Position numbers and translations under genes: made by a program. From Mycocentrospora acerina (Eukaryota > Ascomycota > Dothideomycetes > Pleosporales), in the NCBI GenBank assembly GCA_022701365.1, contig JAKUHH010000194.1:1-64000 (forward strand): 64,000 nt of DNA, in the 5' to 3' direction. The notes below the pieces were generated by a model that did no database searches, was not told the origin of the DNA, and saw nothing but the letters and a program-made list of their open reading frames with translations. Of the stretch, positions 21,651 through 31,435 are shown one piece after another. Positions within the stretch are counted from its first letter, which is position 1, and every line of letters begins with the position of its first letter.

Positions 21651-22126
21651 TCATGTTTGCGGTTCACACGCGTTCACAACATCAGGAAGAGTAGGCGGAT
21701 CAAGGTAGGTGTCAATGTCGATGGAGTGGATGTTCGTCGGCTGCTCCACCGCGACAGGATGACTGCCTTGCAGCTGGGATGACCGTGTCATAATCAGCAC
21801 TGCCCCGTGGTGTGCTTTGAGGTGGAACGGCTAGCTGTTAAACACATCTAGCTTGTTATGCCCTGGCAGCTTCGGTGTGTCATTGTTGTCAAAGATGGCC
21901 AGCCATCGCTCGTTCCCGACGCCCAGAACACAGTGGAATACTCTTCTTGTGTCGCTCCGCGTACGCCAGCGCTAGTTGCATCTTGCCCGTCCCACTCAAG
22001 CTGTGCGCTACAACAGTTTTACAAGAGCCGTTATGCTGAAGCCCTTTGTAGATCGCATCAAGCTCCTCCATCCAACCAACGTGCTCTACGTGCGATACTT
22101 CCAGCACAGTAAACTAGACATCAAGC
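21651..22126 (-). pseudogene. NB-ARC NTPase fragment (STAND protein)
   Basis: Minus frame reading FTVLEVSHVEHVGWMEELDA, then the Walker A strand TVVAHSLSGTGKMQLALAYA (usual Lys-Thr now Lys-Met), then after a frameshift YSTVFW. This is followed almost directly by the Walker B strand RWLAIFDNNDTPKLPG and the RNBS-like GAVLIMTRSSQ. In NB-ARC-TPR relatives about 60-80 residues lie between YSAVFW and the Walker B strand, so an internal deletion is likely. The frame ends at 21651 before any TPR repeats. These proteins are fungal NLR-like signalling ATPases. It neighbours the HeLo gene in convergent orientation and adds a second STAND class to the cluster. Confidence 0.65.
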
Positions 22127-22923
22127 GACAAGACAGACTCTTTAGAGCAAACTACAGACAGCTTATTACCACCGCTATCTTTTCTGCCTGTTGTTAGTCT
22201 AGTCCTACGCACCCGCGTCCACCCTGCCCTCCGTGTCCCACTGTCAGCCGATCGCATCGCCCGCACGCGCAGCCATTACCTGTCAACGTCTGCTCGCAGA
22301 GCTACTTCAGGCTGTGGACCGCGACGATGCTAGGATTGACTGCGTCAATCAAGTAGAGAAACAGCATGACTGCAAAGCGGAGCGTACTCAGTGATCAGAT
22401 CAATGCCTTCCCGCACTCCCTACAAGCCTTGGAGAGCTGTACCAGCTGCTTGTATTAGTAGTAAGGGCGCAGGGATTTCTGCTGGTATTAAGGACATACA
22501 GTGTCTCTTAAGAGTCTGCTTGAGGGCAAGAGCGTGCAGAGAAGGGAGCAGTTTCGCAGAATATATCCTTCCGCCGTCTTTCTTCAATCAGAACTGAAGA
22601 AGCCGTTGTCGCATTGTGCTAGGCTCAGTAAGTGGCTAGAGTAGGTGTTGTGGTGTAGGTGACGTCCAGCACTATAGCGCATGAGGTACGTCGCGAGGCG
22701 GCGACAAACCGCGGCTACAGCATGTTGGAAGCAGAGGTAATAGGGGGCTAGATGAAGCAATAAGGGCCTGTCATTAGCTAACCGTCGCTAGCTGTTAGTC
22801 ATTCAGCCCGCGCTCACCCGACCCGTCGTCACAGACCATCTGCCTTCCTGTTAGTGAACCCACGACACGTCACAATAGTGCATGCCAGTGGTTGGCTTCG
22901 TGCATGCAACAACCCTCCGACGA
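22127..22923. other. No recognised gene (decayed coding sequence likely)
   Basis: GC-richer than the flanking RIPed blocks. Short plus frames (22391-22597 and neighbours) contain coding-like words but no recognisable domain and several stops. It may hold the lost 5' part of the NB-ARC gene on the minus strand. Confidence 0.35.
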
Positions 22924-24382
22924 TGCCTGCTCAACGCACTGCCCGTTCCAGGCGTGGGTCCCAACTAGCCACCTCAGGGTCTCAGCAGCCCTACGGCCGA
23001 TCTCCGGACCTGCCTATACAGGCCGCCACCGCAAGCCCATGTCCGTCGATGGACCCAGTTTCGTCCCCGCTTGACTGATCCCAGCAGTTAGGCACATCTA
23101 CCGCATCGCAGATCCCTGAAACCCATGTAGCGGGATATGTGTCGTCAACTCAGAGCGAGCCGTTTGTGCTCCACTCGCCGTGCCCGGCCGCAGTGTACCA
23201 AGAAGCAATCGCAGACAATCTAGGCAGGGACGCTTGTAGCGTAGCACATGTAAGGCCGCATTCAGGCAAGCTGGAATTGCTAAATCTAGATAAGTAGAAC
23301 AAGAACAAGACATACAATGAGGAGCCGCCAACTTGCATCTACTACTCAATCAAGTGGAAGGTCACTCTAAATAACAAGCTTCTCTCCAAGATACAGAGCC
23401 AGACCTCGTGCTAGCGCCCAGGTTCTACTGGTCACTGTTTCTGCGTGAGAAGCTAGAGAATCTGCTGCAGAAGAAGCTGCCGCCGAGCAAGCAGGTTGCT
23501 TACGAAGACACTAACGTCGTTGTGTCTGTGACCAAGCGCTCAGAACGTGACCTGACAAAGCGCTTTAATGAGATGGATATTGACTGGTTCTTAGTAGAGA
23601 GACAGCTCTCGCGGTGGGGCGAGTCGTTTCGTGCAAGTAGAAAGCTGAGAGTTGACGTGTCGTTCAACTACGTAGAGATAGGGCAGCCAGCGCCAGTAAC
23701 GACAAGAAAAGCCAGGAGACAAGGGTATCCTTCTACCACGCAGCAGATGCTTGGTGAAAGAGACTCACAGCTTAAAGCTAAAGAAGGCATATCAAGTCAG
23801 CCATCAACCTGGCAGGACGTGTATAATCTAATGCGATGTACCGGCCCGCCTTGTGACCTTAGACCTCACTGCTGGCAGGATCCGCACAGAAAGAAGCACT
23901 ACAAGCTAAGGACGCATCAGCTGAAGGCCTTAATAAGGTATGTGGCGCAAGGTGGGGAACTGCAATCGCACGATAATGTGCTAGAGGATATTCGTCAGCA
24001 AGTATATGCAGAAGAGCAACAACAGCTTAAAAGACATCAAAGAGCCAGCCACAGCGTCCCAGCAGGTCATGCTCCAATCTACATAACAAATGTGCTTCCT
24101 AGGCCCTCTCACCTAACATCAGGTTCAGCTAAAGTGCAAGCTAAGCCTCGTCTTAACGTGCCCGGCTTTTTAGACGCAGCGGTAGAGGAGTATAGCGATT
24201 GGCAGCAGTCACGAGTCAGACGGGAAGATCAGAAAGGTGACATCCGAAGCATGTGTGACATAGCTCTAGAACACAGACTTGACCTGCAGCAGCTCTATGA
24301 TGACCAGGACCCAGACTTTTTTATCTCAAGAGGCATAAAGTTAGGCGTAGCTCGGCGCTTTATACGTGACATCAGATACTAG
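22924..24382 (+). pseudogene. Hypothetical protein of a dispersed fungal family, one frameshift
   Basis: The 5' part starts MPAQRTARSRRGSQ (Ser/Pro/Gln-rich, disordered). It passes two in-frame stops (after SSPLD at about 23073 and after LNLDK at about 23296) and reads TCIYYSIKWKVTLNNKLLSK to 23392. One missing base there shifts the frame into a clean 324-codon ORF (from 23408; upstream in this frame DTEPDLVLAPRFYW). That ORF has a conserved-looking core (RSERDLTKRFNEMDIDW) and a Cys-rich CTGPPCDLRPHCW at residues about 144-156, and ends at 24382. I recall similar multi-copy hypothetical proteins near fungal transposons but know no function. The Cys/His cluster could bind zinc. The 3' part is unusually well preserved beside the RIPed neighbours. 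Confidence 0.55.
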
Positions 24383-24507
24383 GTTCAGCAGCAGGTGAGA
24401 CATAGTGGTAGAGTTACTATAGAATAAGGGCAATCATCGTTCCTTAGCTTATTGCGTCGCAAGTTTACATGTCCTTTACTTTAGACTAAATATAGACGCA
24501 CGCAAGT

Positions 24508-25384
24508 TCAGAATTCCTCTACTGTAATCCCTGCGTGCTTAAAGTGGCCTCTAGCGCTGTCCTGCTTCTCACCTACCATGTCTATGCACTATTCTAGGAA
24601 AGTATCAAATCCTTGCTCCGGCGCGTCTTCAAAGGCACGCCAGTTCTTCTTAATAAACGCCTTCAGCTCAGCAAAGAACTCTTCAATTAGATTCAGATCA
24701 GGTGAGTAAGGTGGCAGGTACATCAGCTTGACGCCAGCATCGCAGCACATCTGCTTAAGTCGCTCTGTATAATAGAACGATGCATTATCCATCACAAGCA
24801 CAGACTTTAGTTCTAGCCACCTACCGCAATAGGGGAGCAGCTGCTCTACATAGTCCTTAAACACAGCGCTGTCTGTCAAACCCTAGAACACTCACAAAAG
24901 CAAGATCCCGTCCTAAGTGTAGGCCGGCAGAATCTGATATCGCTGATCGCAGTAGAACTTGGCAACCTGAACTAGTGCTACGCTAAAGGGCGACCAGCCT
25001 GTTCGCCTAAAGCCAATGCGCTTGTCGCAGCTAGATTCATCAATAAAGACAAGGTGATATAATTAGAACTGTGTTAGGTTGTAGAGGTAAAAGTCTTGCA
25101 GGTCCACATTCTGCTCCCTCGCAATCTGCCGCGCAACCTTCTTTAACCATCCTACCGCTTTCAAGGTTCTGCTGATGCTGTGTGTAGAGATAAGAACATC
25201 AAACTCGTCCCACAGGAAGAGCGCCATCTCCTCCTAGTATAGGCCTGGCTTCTCGAGCAGGTGTTCACAAAGCGCGTCTAGCATGGGCGGCGTAATCAAT
25301 CGTCACCTCCCGCCTCCGTTTGCAAGGGCCTTTGTAGCATTGAAGTGGCGGAGGTTAGATCTGATCGCCTTAATTAAGCGCCAA
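24508..25384 (-). pseudogene. Tc1/mariner-superfamily (DDE_3-like) transposase, RIP-damaged
   Basis: Minus-strand homeodomain-like/winged-helix part (AIRSNLRHFNATKA, then LDALCEHLLEKPGLY and SRTLKAVGWLKK), then the first catalytic block FIDESSCDKRIGFRRTGW (about 25000-25050), the second block VLVMDNASFYYTERLKQM (about 24770-24820) and the third, YLPPYSPDLNLIEEFFAELK (about 24660-24720). The frame closes with HAGITVEEF at 24508. All three acidic residues (D, D, E) are still readable, but stops interrupt the frame before 24879. IS630/Tc1-type enzymes cut and paste DNA at TA. I could not identify its own terminal repeats. The start near 25384 is approximate. Confidence 0.75.
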
Positions 25385-25879
25385 GGCGTGCAACAGCTCC
25401 TCCAGGGCCTGTCATAAAGCTCTAGCGTGTTCTGTGCCTGGCTGTGCTGACGTGATTAGCTCACTAAATCTTGTAGAGAGCTGCGCAACACCAGCTGTTC
25501 TAGCCGTCTCTTCTGCTAAAGCCATCAAGGTTTCTTTCACTTCATAGCGTTTGCTAAAAGCCTGTTGCTGCCGATGTTCGCGAATTGTATTGCAAAGCAA
25601 GTGGTGTGGTTGTTTGTCGCGCCTAAGTGGTAACACCTGATGTCTACCAGTCAGCTGAAGTCTTAGCTTGAGGCTAGATGCGAACGCCTATGCCTTGAGC
25701 AGCTTTCTATAGCCAAGCTTCTTCTAACCTTACAGTGGGCAAGAAGCACCTCATCTAGCATCTAAACACTGCCACCAAAGTTGCACAGAGAAGGCTGAGA
25801 TCTGTGCGCAATCGTGCTTCACGGACGATCCTAGCGAGCGTCTCCACTAACTAGACGCAACAGCGTGCGGGCCGCACCG
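25385..25879. other. No recognised gene
   Basis: A 74-codon minus frame at 25412-25636 (MLPLRRDKQPHHLL..., with a helix-prone ALAEETARTAGVAQL segment) has no identified family. It may be a fragment of a gene cut by the transposase element. Confidence 0.35.
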
Positions 25880-28332
25880 ATGCAACATCCGGCCAGAGAC
25901 ACTACGACGTATAGCAGCAACCGAGCGGATGGCGAGTCAACCAACATCTACGGCAACGTCTATAGCAATGTAAACTTTCCAGAAAAGCCTAGCAAGGCTG
26001 ATAAACCATCAGCCCTCCAGTGCCTCCGCGCTCTGCGAGTGACAGACCCGCGCAAAGACCGGGCGCGCATCAAAGGCGACAAGGATAAACTGCTTAGAGA
26101 CTGCTATGCCTAGATACTAGACGACCCTAGCTTCTAGCGATAGAGCGCGCAGGACAGCTTGCAGCTGCTGTAGATTTAAGGCAACCTAGGCAAAGGCAAG
26201 ATAATAATAACAATAGGTGTTATTGCAGAGCTGTTGTAGAAAGGAAAAGATGCATTGCTGCTACTAAAGACAATATTAAGGATGTTTAGCAGACTAAAAC
26301 TTAGTTTAAATCCTAGATTAAGGGCTAGCTTAAGGCCCAGCTTGAGGATCAGCTGTGAGCTAGGCCTGCTAGCTTACTTCTTCTGCTAGAGCACCTGCCT
26401 AGAGCTTAACAACGCTGTTGCAGTGCTGCGCAGACTTATCTACATGCTTATTACACAGAGAGAGGAGCTCCTGCGCTATGTAGAGAAGTAGTACAAGGCT
26501 ACAGACAAGCAGCTGTTTAAAGGCCTAAATGCTATCTACGCGCTAAGAGAGATGCTGTTAGACATTCTTAGCAACGCCTCTCTAATAATAACATACCTGC
26601 TAGTTAACGCGCTTAACAAGTGTACCTTAGGTCTGTTAGATCTCCTGCGCATTGTAACTAATAATAGCCTTAGCTAACACTCTTAAGTTAAGTAGCTAGT
26701 AATAAGCTGTAACGTGCTAGAGATTAAGCAGTATCTACACCCTAACTTACTAGGTGTAAAGGTTAGTCTAGAAGTTAGCGCTAGCTATGTGTTAAAGGCA
26801 GTAGCAGCATTTATAGACTTTAAGATGCAGGCTTTAGCAGCTAGACAGATAGATAATCCTAAGAGCAGAGCAGAGATCTAGCAGTTGCTCTGTAACAAGG
26901 CAGAAGGCATGTTTCTGTAGGTGCTGCTAGTATGCAAAGAGCTAGAGAGTGCACTACTGTACTAGACGCAAAAGGTGCTATAGGCACTGCTGCTAGGACT
27001 TAACCTGCTGTATAACTAGATAATAGCCTAGATTGTAGCGCAGGATGTAAGGACTGCAAAGTACTGTAAGGATGTTCTACAGGCTATTATACTTACCTTC
27101 TAGCTGCTGCAGCTTAAAGAGCTTGCTGTTGCTGCAGGCTTTTCTAAAGATTAGTTTAGTAACATGCAAGTAGTTGCTAATACTGTTAGCTGCTATAGGT
27201 TGTTTCTAACTGTACGTAAAGGTGCTGTATCTTTTATCTACTTGTCTGCTAAAGACTACTTTATACTAGGCAACAGCTAGCAGGTGTTTAATGTCGCGTT
27301 TGCAGAGGAGCAAAGACAGCTAGCTAACTGCCTCCTAGACGTAATAGACAGCACACTGCAGAGGAATATGTGCAGCTTGCAGAAGCTAGGAGCATGTATT
27401 TAAAAAGTAATAGTAATAAGATGTATTAAAGACAGTAGTCTTCTGCAGATTACTTACGTGTGCAAGTACTAGGTTAAGCATCTGCTGGCAAGTAAATATA
27501 CTTGCAGTAGTATCTTAGCAGACAGCAGTAAAGTGCACAGGTTCTTTTAGAAGCACCTGCTGCACTAGCTAGAAGTAATAAGCCTGCTGCAAAAGATACT
27601 AGAAGCTATACATGCACTGCAGCAGCTGCAGTTGTTACTATTAGTAGGTTAGAGACTAGCTATGCAACAGCACTATTACTGACTTTAGACAAGAGACCTA
27701 AAAGCACAACATTATTAAAAGTTATCTACAATGCAGTGCAGTTTGCAATGTAAAGCAGATCTAGGATCTAGGAAGCACTACTGTAGGTGTACTATAGTGC
27801 GTTAGTATTTGCACTACAACAAAGTGTACTCTAGCATTAGTTTAGGTTGCAAATGCTAGAGAGAGTGCAGGTAAAGTGTAGGCTTAATAAGGACTAGGGG
27901 CCTCTGCTGCAGACACTTAAGGGCTATATAAGCAAGGTCAGCAGCGTAGCCTTCTTAGCAGCAGGAGATTAACTAGCATCAGCTTTGTGGGATAAGACAG
28001 TGCAGGTGTAGGATGCAAAGACTAGCTAGCAGCTGCATAAGCTTAAGGGCTATACAAGTGTTGTTACCAGCGTAGTCTTCTTAAGGGACAGCTTACATCT
28101 AGAAACTAACTAAGGGTTAATACTGCTTCTGCAAAGAGCGCAGTCTGTATCTTCCTTTACTCCTTAGTTGCCTGCAAAGCGCATCTTTGTTATAAAGAGG
28201 TAGTTAACAGCAGATATAGGAGAGATGCTTTAGATACCTGCTAACTACTAACCTAGCTGTATTACTGTTTACAGCTGTTAAGTTGCGTTTAGGTACAGCT
28301 CTAGCAGGGTTTTGCTGCTTGAATTATCATAA
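25880..28332 (+). pseudogene. NACHT-WD40 NLR, copy B, RIP-inactivated
   Basis: Starts MQHPARDTTTYSSN. It has a short Asn/Tyr-rich stretch (STNIYGNVYSNVNF, residues about 26-39) that could be an amyloid-type signalling motif, then ALRVTDPRKD at about 26030. The NACHT follows with Walker A as GNLGKGK (26180), AYFFC, RRLIYMLITQREELL (26425-26475) and LLVNALNKC. The helical region reads KAEGMFL, AVAAGFSKD and FIYLSAKDYFILG (27235-27275). WD40 remnants are at 27900-28100 (ISKVSSVAFLAAGDQLASA, KTVQVWDAKTS.QLHKLKGY). There are dozens of TAA/TAG codons and at least one frameshift before the end. NACHT is the oligomerising ATPase and WD40 the presumed ligand sensor. Its first ~70 codons are nearly free of RIP; damage starts where copy A homology is strongest. 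Confidence 0.75.
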
Positions 28333-28674
28333 GCACACATCTTTTGTTACATGCAGTCTTCTCTAACTCTGCACTGCTGCTAGCTGCAGTAGCACAGCTA
28401 CTGTACATAAGCTATAGATATTTGTTTTAAGCACTATATACATGTTAACAAGTCTCTGTGCTAAGATAGATTATTAATAATGTAGTAGATAGTCTGCTAT
28501 AGTTATAATTAACTTTAGAAGAGACACCTAAAGCTGTCTACTTAGAAGGTAAGCAAGATCTAGGTAGGCGAGGGAGCTTGCTAAATGTAGCAGGTGGGGC
28601 TTTAAACCCCTGCTCGCAGGCTGGCGGAAACATTGTTGCAGCTGCGCGCAGGGGTGAAGCTGCATTCGCTAGTA
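28333..28674. other. Right junction of the nested insert
   Basis: Sequence between the NLR copy B end and the pogo transposase C-terminus. The last 90 bases have a GGGGCTTTAAACCCC hairpin at about 28597. I recognise no gene. The exact insertion breakpoint in the transposase lies near 28670. Confidence 0.35.
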
Positions 28675-28883
28675 GCTGTATACAAAAGCAAGGAGTATTA
28701 AAAAAAGGTGCTGGAGAGGATATAATTGCTCAGCAAGAGGCTACTCAGCAGATTACTCGTGAAGAGCGTCAAGGAGGAGAGCACGCAGGCCTCAGCCGCC
28801 AGGCTCTAGCACGTTGCAGCAGGTGCAGAGAGACTGGGCACAACTCACGCACGTGTAAAAAAGATAATCTAGATACTACTTAA
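28675..28883 (+). pseudogene. pogo/Fot1 transposase, C-terminal part with zinc knuckle
   Basis: The open frame reads KQGVLKKGAGEDIIAQQ, EEATQ-type helix, then CSRCRETGHNSRTCKKD and a stop at 28883. The C-x2-C-x4-H-x4-C knuckle near the C-terminus is a hallmark of Fot1/pogo transposases in Pezizomycotina (recalled). The orientation and place, about 50 bases inside the right TIR, make it the other end of the gene begun at 11253. Unlike the N-terminal half it has few RIP stops. The ORF starts at 28578, but the first ~30 codons do not resemble transposase. Confidence 0.75.
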
Positions 28884-28936
28884 CTTATAACAGTACTATC
28901 TATGTTGTAGATGATCTTGTTGTTGAGTTGCGCATC

Positions 28937-29004
28937 TTCAAAGGTGATTAAAGTTGGTGGGGTGGACGCCTCGCTTGTATGGACGCCTCGCTTGTAAAAC
29001 ACGT
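28937..29004 (-). repeat. Right terminal inverted repeat of the pogo unit
   Basis: Reverse complement of 11173-11240, ending GCTTGTAAAACACGT before the TA at 29005-29006. Confidence 0.9.
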
Positions 29005-29006
29005 TA

Positions 29007-29068
29007 TACGTGTATACTATACAAAGACTCTACTTGCTTAGTGACGTGAAGTAAGAAGGTTCTTAACA
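29007..29068 (+). repeat. 3' end of the split LTR
   Basis: Continues the LTR interrupted at 11170: TACGTGTATACTATACAAAG, ACTCTACTTGC, GTGACGTGAAG, ending GGTTCTTAACA. Matches the ends at 1-228 (+) and 7212-7450 (-). Confidence 0.75.
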
Positions 29069-30760
29069 GCTTAAGCTGATAGCAAGCTGCTGTAATTTGC
29101 TTAGGAAATAGGAAGGGCTTAGCTTTAAGAGTAAACTTAGGTTGCCATTTAGTATTGCTATTATAGCTTTTGCCTCTCTCTTTTTCTTTAGCTTGTTGCC
29201 AGCTTGTTTGCTACTCTAAGGTTATTTCTTCTTTTAGCTTTCTATTTAGATAGCTTAAAGTAGTAGCAACCTCCTCTGTTTTTATGTGCTTTAGGCCTGC
29301 CTTAGCTAGCCTGTCAGCGTGGTTGTTTCCTTTGATTTTTTGGTGGCCTGGAATCCACTTAAAATCTACTCTATTTCCTTGTTGTACTAGTGTCCTACAC
29401 AGCCTAGTAATAAGGTAGCTAATTTTTTGTCATCCTTTTAATGCAGTGCTTTGCAGTCTTTTTAGGGCTGCTTGGCTGTCTACAAAAATATAGATTGTTT
29501 CTGCAAAGAGCTCTTGCAGAACTAAATTACTTAACGCTCTAAAAATAGCGTATAGCTTAGCGTCTATTATTTCTAGGCCTTGTCCTAGGTTGTAGCTTTT
29601 TGCCTGCAGGTAATTAAGACTAAGCGGGTCTATTTGACAATAGCCTGCTGCAGTCTCTTCTCCCTGTTTTGACCCGTCTGTGTATAGCAAGATAGGTTGA
29701 GCTAGCCTAGTAGTGGTAGTAGTAGTGGTAGTAGTAGTAGTAGTACTATTGCTGTTGATATTTCTAGCAGTAGCAGCAGCAGCTAGGATTGTCTGATTTT
29801 TTTGTTGTTGTTTTTTGTGTTTTTGTAGTAACCAGCTTTAGTGAGCTTTTGCAGTCTCCTCTTTGTTTTCTCTAGAAATATAGATAGTAGCATAAGAGTC
29901 TGCTGGCTTACTCTATAGCTTTGCTAGTAGAATAGATATTTCCTCTACATTAGAGTGTTTTTCTGTTCTTCTAGTTAGCCTGCTAAGCTAAGTTTAATTT
30001 GTTGTGTTTTGTGTGTTTTTTTGTTATTGTTTTTCTCTGCTTACAGCTTTCCTAATAGGGTAGTTGCTAGTAAAAGCTAGTAGCCTTAAAGCATATTGCT
30101 AGCACAGCTTTTCTGCTTTAATCTCTAAAGGTAAGATAGCTGCTTCTATTTCTAGTGCTTTTATAGAAGAACCTTTAAAAGCCCCTAGTATTTGTCTTAA
30201 TGCTGTGTTTTGCATTGTTTGTTAATAGCGTAGCAGTCCTTTGTTTCCTTTTTTCTACCACAATTGCGTGCTATAGTCTGCAATAGACTAGACGCAAGAA
30301 ATATATAGCAGCCTAGTTGCCTGCCTACTAAGGCCTTTTTGTGTATTGCCTAGCCTTTGCAGGCTATAGAAGGCCTGTTGTGCTATAGCAACCTTGTTTT
30401 GCACATGTTGTTTATAAGAGAGCTTTCTATTTAGGAAAAAGCCTAGCCACCTAACTAGAGAGCTAGGATAGATAGTCTTATTTCCTATTAGTAGAGTTTT
30501 CTCTTCTTTTTCTGCTGTTCTTTTTTTGCTAGCAAATAAGAGCTCTGTTTTAGAAACTTCAAATTTAATAGCACTGTCTTTTGCTTCTAAAAGCATAGCC
30601 TTAGCAGTTTTTTCTAGTATTGCTACTACTTTTTCTGCTGTTGCTGCTGTTGCCCCTACTGCAATATCATCTAAATATAAAAAAAACACCAACTTTGCCT
30701 TTTTTAGCGCGTCTGCTCTGACGCCTGCGGCATCAATATTTCATCAGATACCATCTTAAC
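29069..30760 (-). pseudogene. LINE (Tad-like) reverse transcriptase/RNase H remnant
   Basis: On the minus strand an RT C-terminal part at 30692-30288 has the active-site strand FLYLDDIAVG, then FEVSKTELLFASKK and VRWLGFFLNRKLSYKQHV. Downstream, 29690-29430 is an RNase H start (LYTDGSKQ, with GLEIIDAKLYAI and IFVDSQAAL carrying the D-E-D residues). The linking part has stops. The RT N-terminal part and endonuclease are missing. Non-LTR elements copy themselves by target-primed reverse transcription. This one is dead, 5'-truncated and bracketed by LTR pieces in opposite orientation. A (TAG/TAC)n run at about 29700-29755 lies inside. Confidence 0.75.
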
Positions 30761-31154
30761 ACATATCAGACAGTCTCTCCCCTAATTTCTAGAGCCCTAG
30801 GGCTAGGCCTCTACAACGCACAAAAACAAGAAATAGCAACAGCCTAGATAGCTGACTGCTGCAGGAGCCTTGACCTAAAGGCCTACTACAACGAAATAGA
30901 CCTGCTCTAGTACACTCTACTGTTAGTAAGCCGCGTAGTGAGAACACTACTACTGTTTTACTAGGCTTCTAAGGCTCTAGAAAAGAGAGCTTAGTCTAGG
31001 AGGAAAAACAATGCCTCATAGACTAACGTCTGCATAGGCTTTATTGTATTTAAAAAGACTAGCAATAGCATATGTAGATACAATATAAATGAAGAAAAAA
31101 AAACATTAGCTGCCATCTTTAATACTACAACTGGGCAATTAGCACTGCTTTGTA
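30761..31154 (+). repeat. Unidentified RIPed repeat, copy 1 of a duplicated block
   Basis: Contains the block at about 30948-31110 (ACTACTGTTTTACTAGGC, GAGAGCTTAG, AGGAAAAACAATGCCTCATA, AGTCTGCATAGG-type words, ATACAAATGAAGAAAA-type end) that recurs at 31436-31600. The plus frame has coding-like words broken by stops; family unknown. Confidence 0.5.
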
Positions 31155-31435
31155 ACGACGCAGGTTAGAAGAGAGTGATCCGAATAGGGTCCGAATGTCG
31201 ACTGTGAGGCACATGGGAGTACTGGGACTGGAGGGTAAGCCAAAGATACTTTTCTCTACACCTACAGGTCTTGTACGAAAGGATACAGAAAAACTACTCT
31301 ACAAGGCTTCATAACCTGCCACCTTATATACGTCTTCTCAGCGGTACTATCCGGGGCGAGTACGAAATGGGTGGCGTTCGGATAGGTGTCGGTTGAATCA
31401 GGGGTAAGTTGGGATGTGACGTTGTGAACGTTACA
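31155..31435 (-). repeat. 5' part of an LTR, reversed
   Basis: The reverse complement begins TGTAACGTTCACAACGTCAC and matches the first 280 bases of the LTR at 10750, including the TATATA region, GTAGAGTAGTTTTTCTGTAT and the end ATCACTCTCTT..AACCTGCGTCG. It is less RIPed than its host repeat and sits exactly between the two copies of the block at 30948 and 31436. Confidence 0.75.

Larger units (their letters stand above)
11173..29004 (+). mobile_element. 17.8-kb TIR-bounded pogo/Fot1-type unit with nested cargo
   Basis: Near-perfect 68-bp terminal inverted repeats (2 mismatches) begin ACGTGTTTTACAAGC and are flanked by a TA duplication (11171-11172 and 29005-29006), as made by Tc1/mariner/pogo transposition. 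The start of a pogo transposase lies just inside the left TIR and its zinc-knuckle end just inside the right TIR, both on the plus strand. So this was once an ordinary Fot1-like element of perhaps 2 kb that later received at least 15 kb: a Gypsy element and an NLR/HeLo cluster. The alternative, a cargo-carrying transposon that moved as one unit, cannot be excluded because the ends and TA duplication are intact. Confidence 0.8.

Noticed and set aside
11173..29004. Starship or other giant cargo transposon
   Set aside because: No tyrosine recombinase (DUF3435-like captain) found at either end; the TIRs, TA duplication and transposase ends point to a pogo/Fot1 element.
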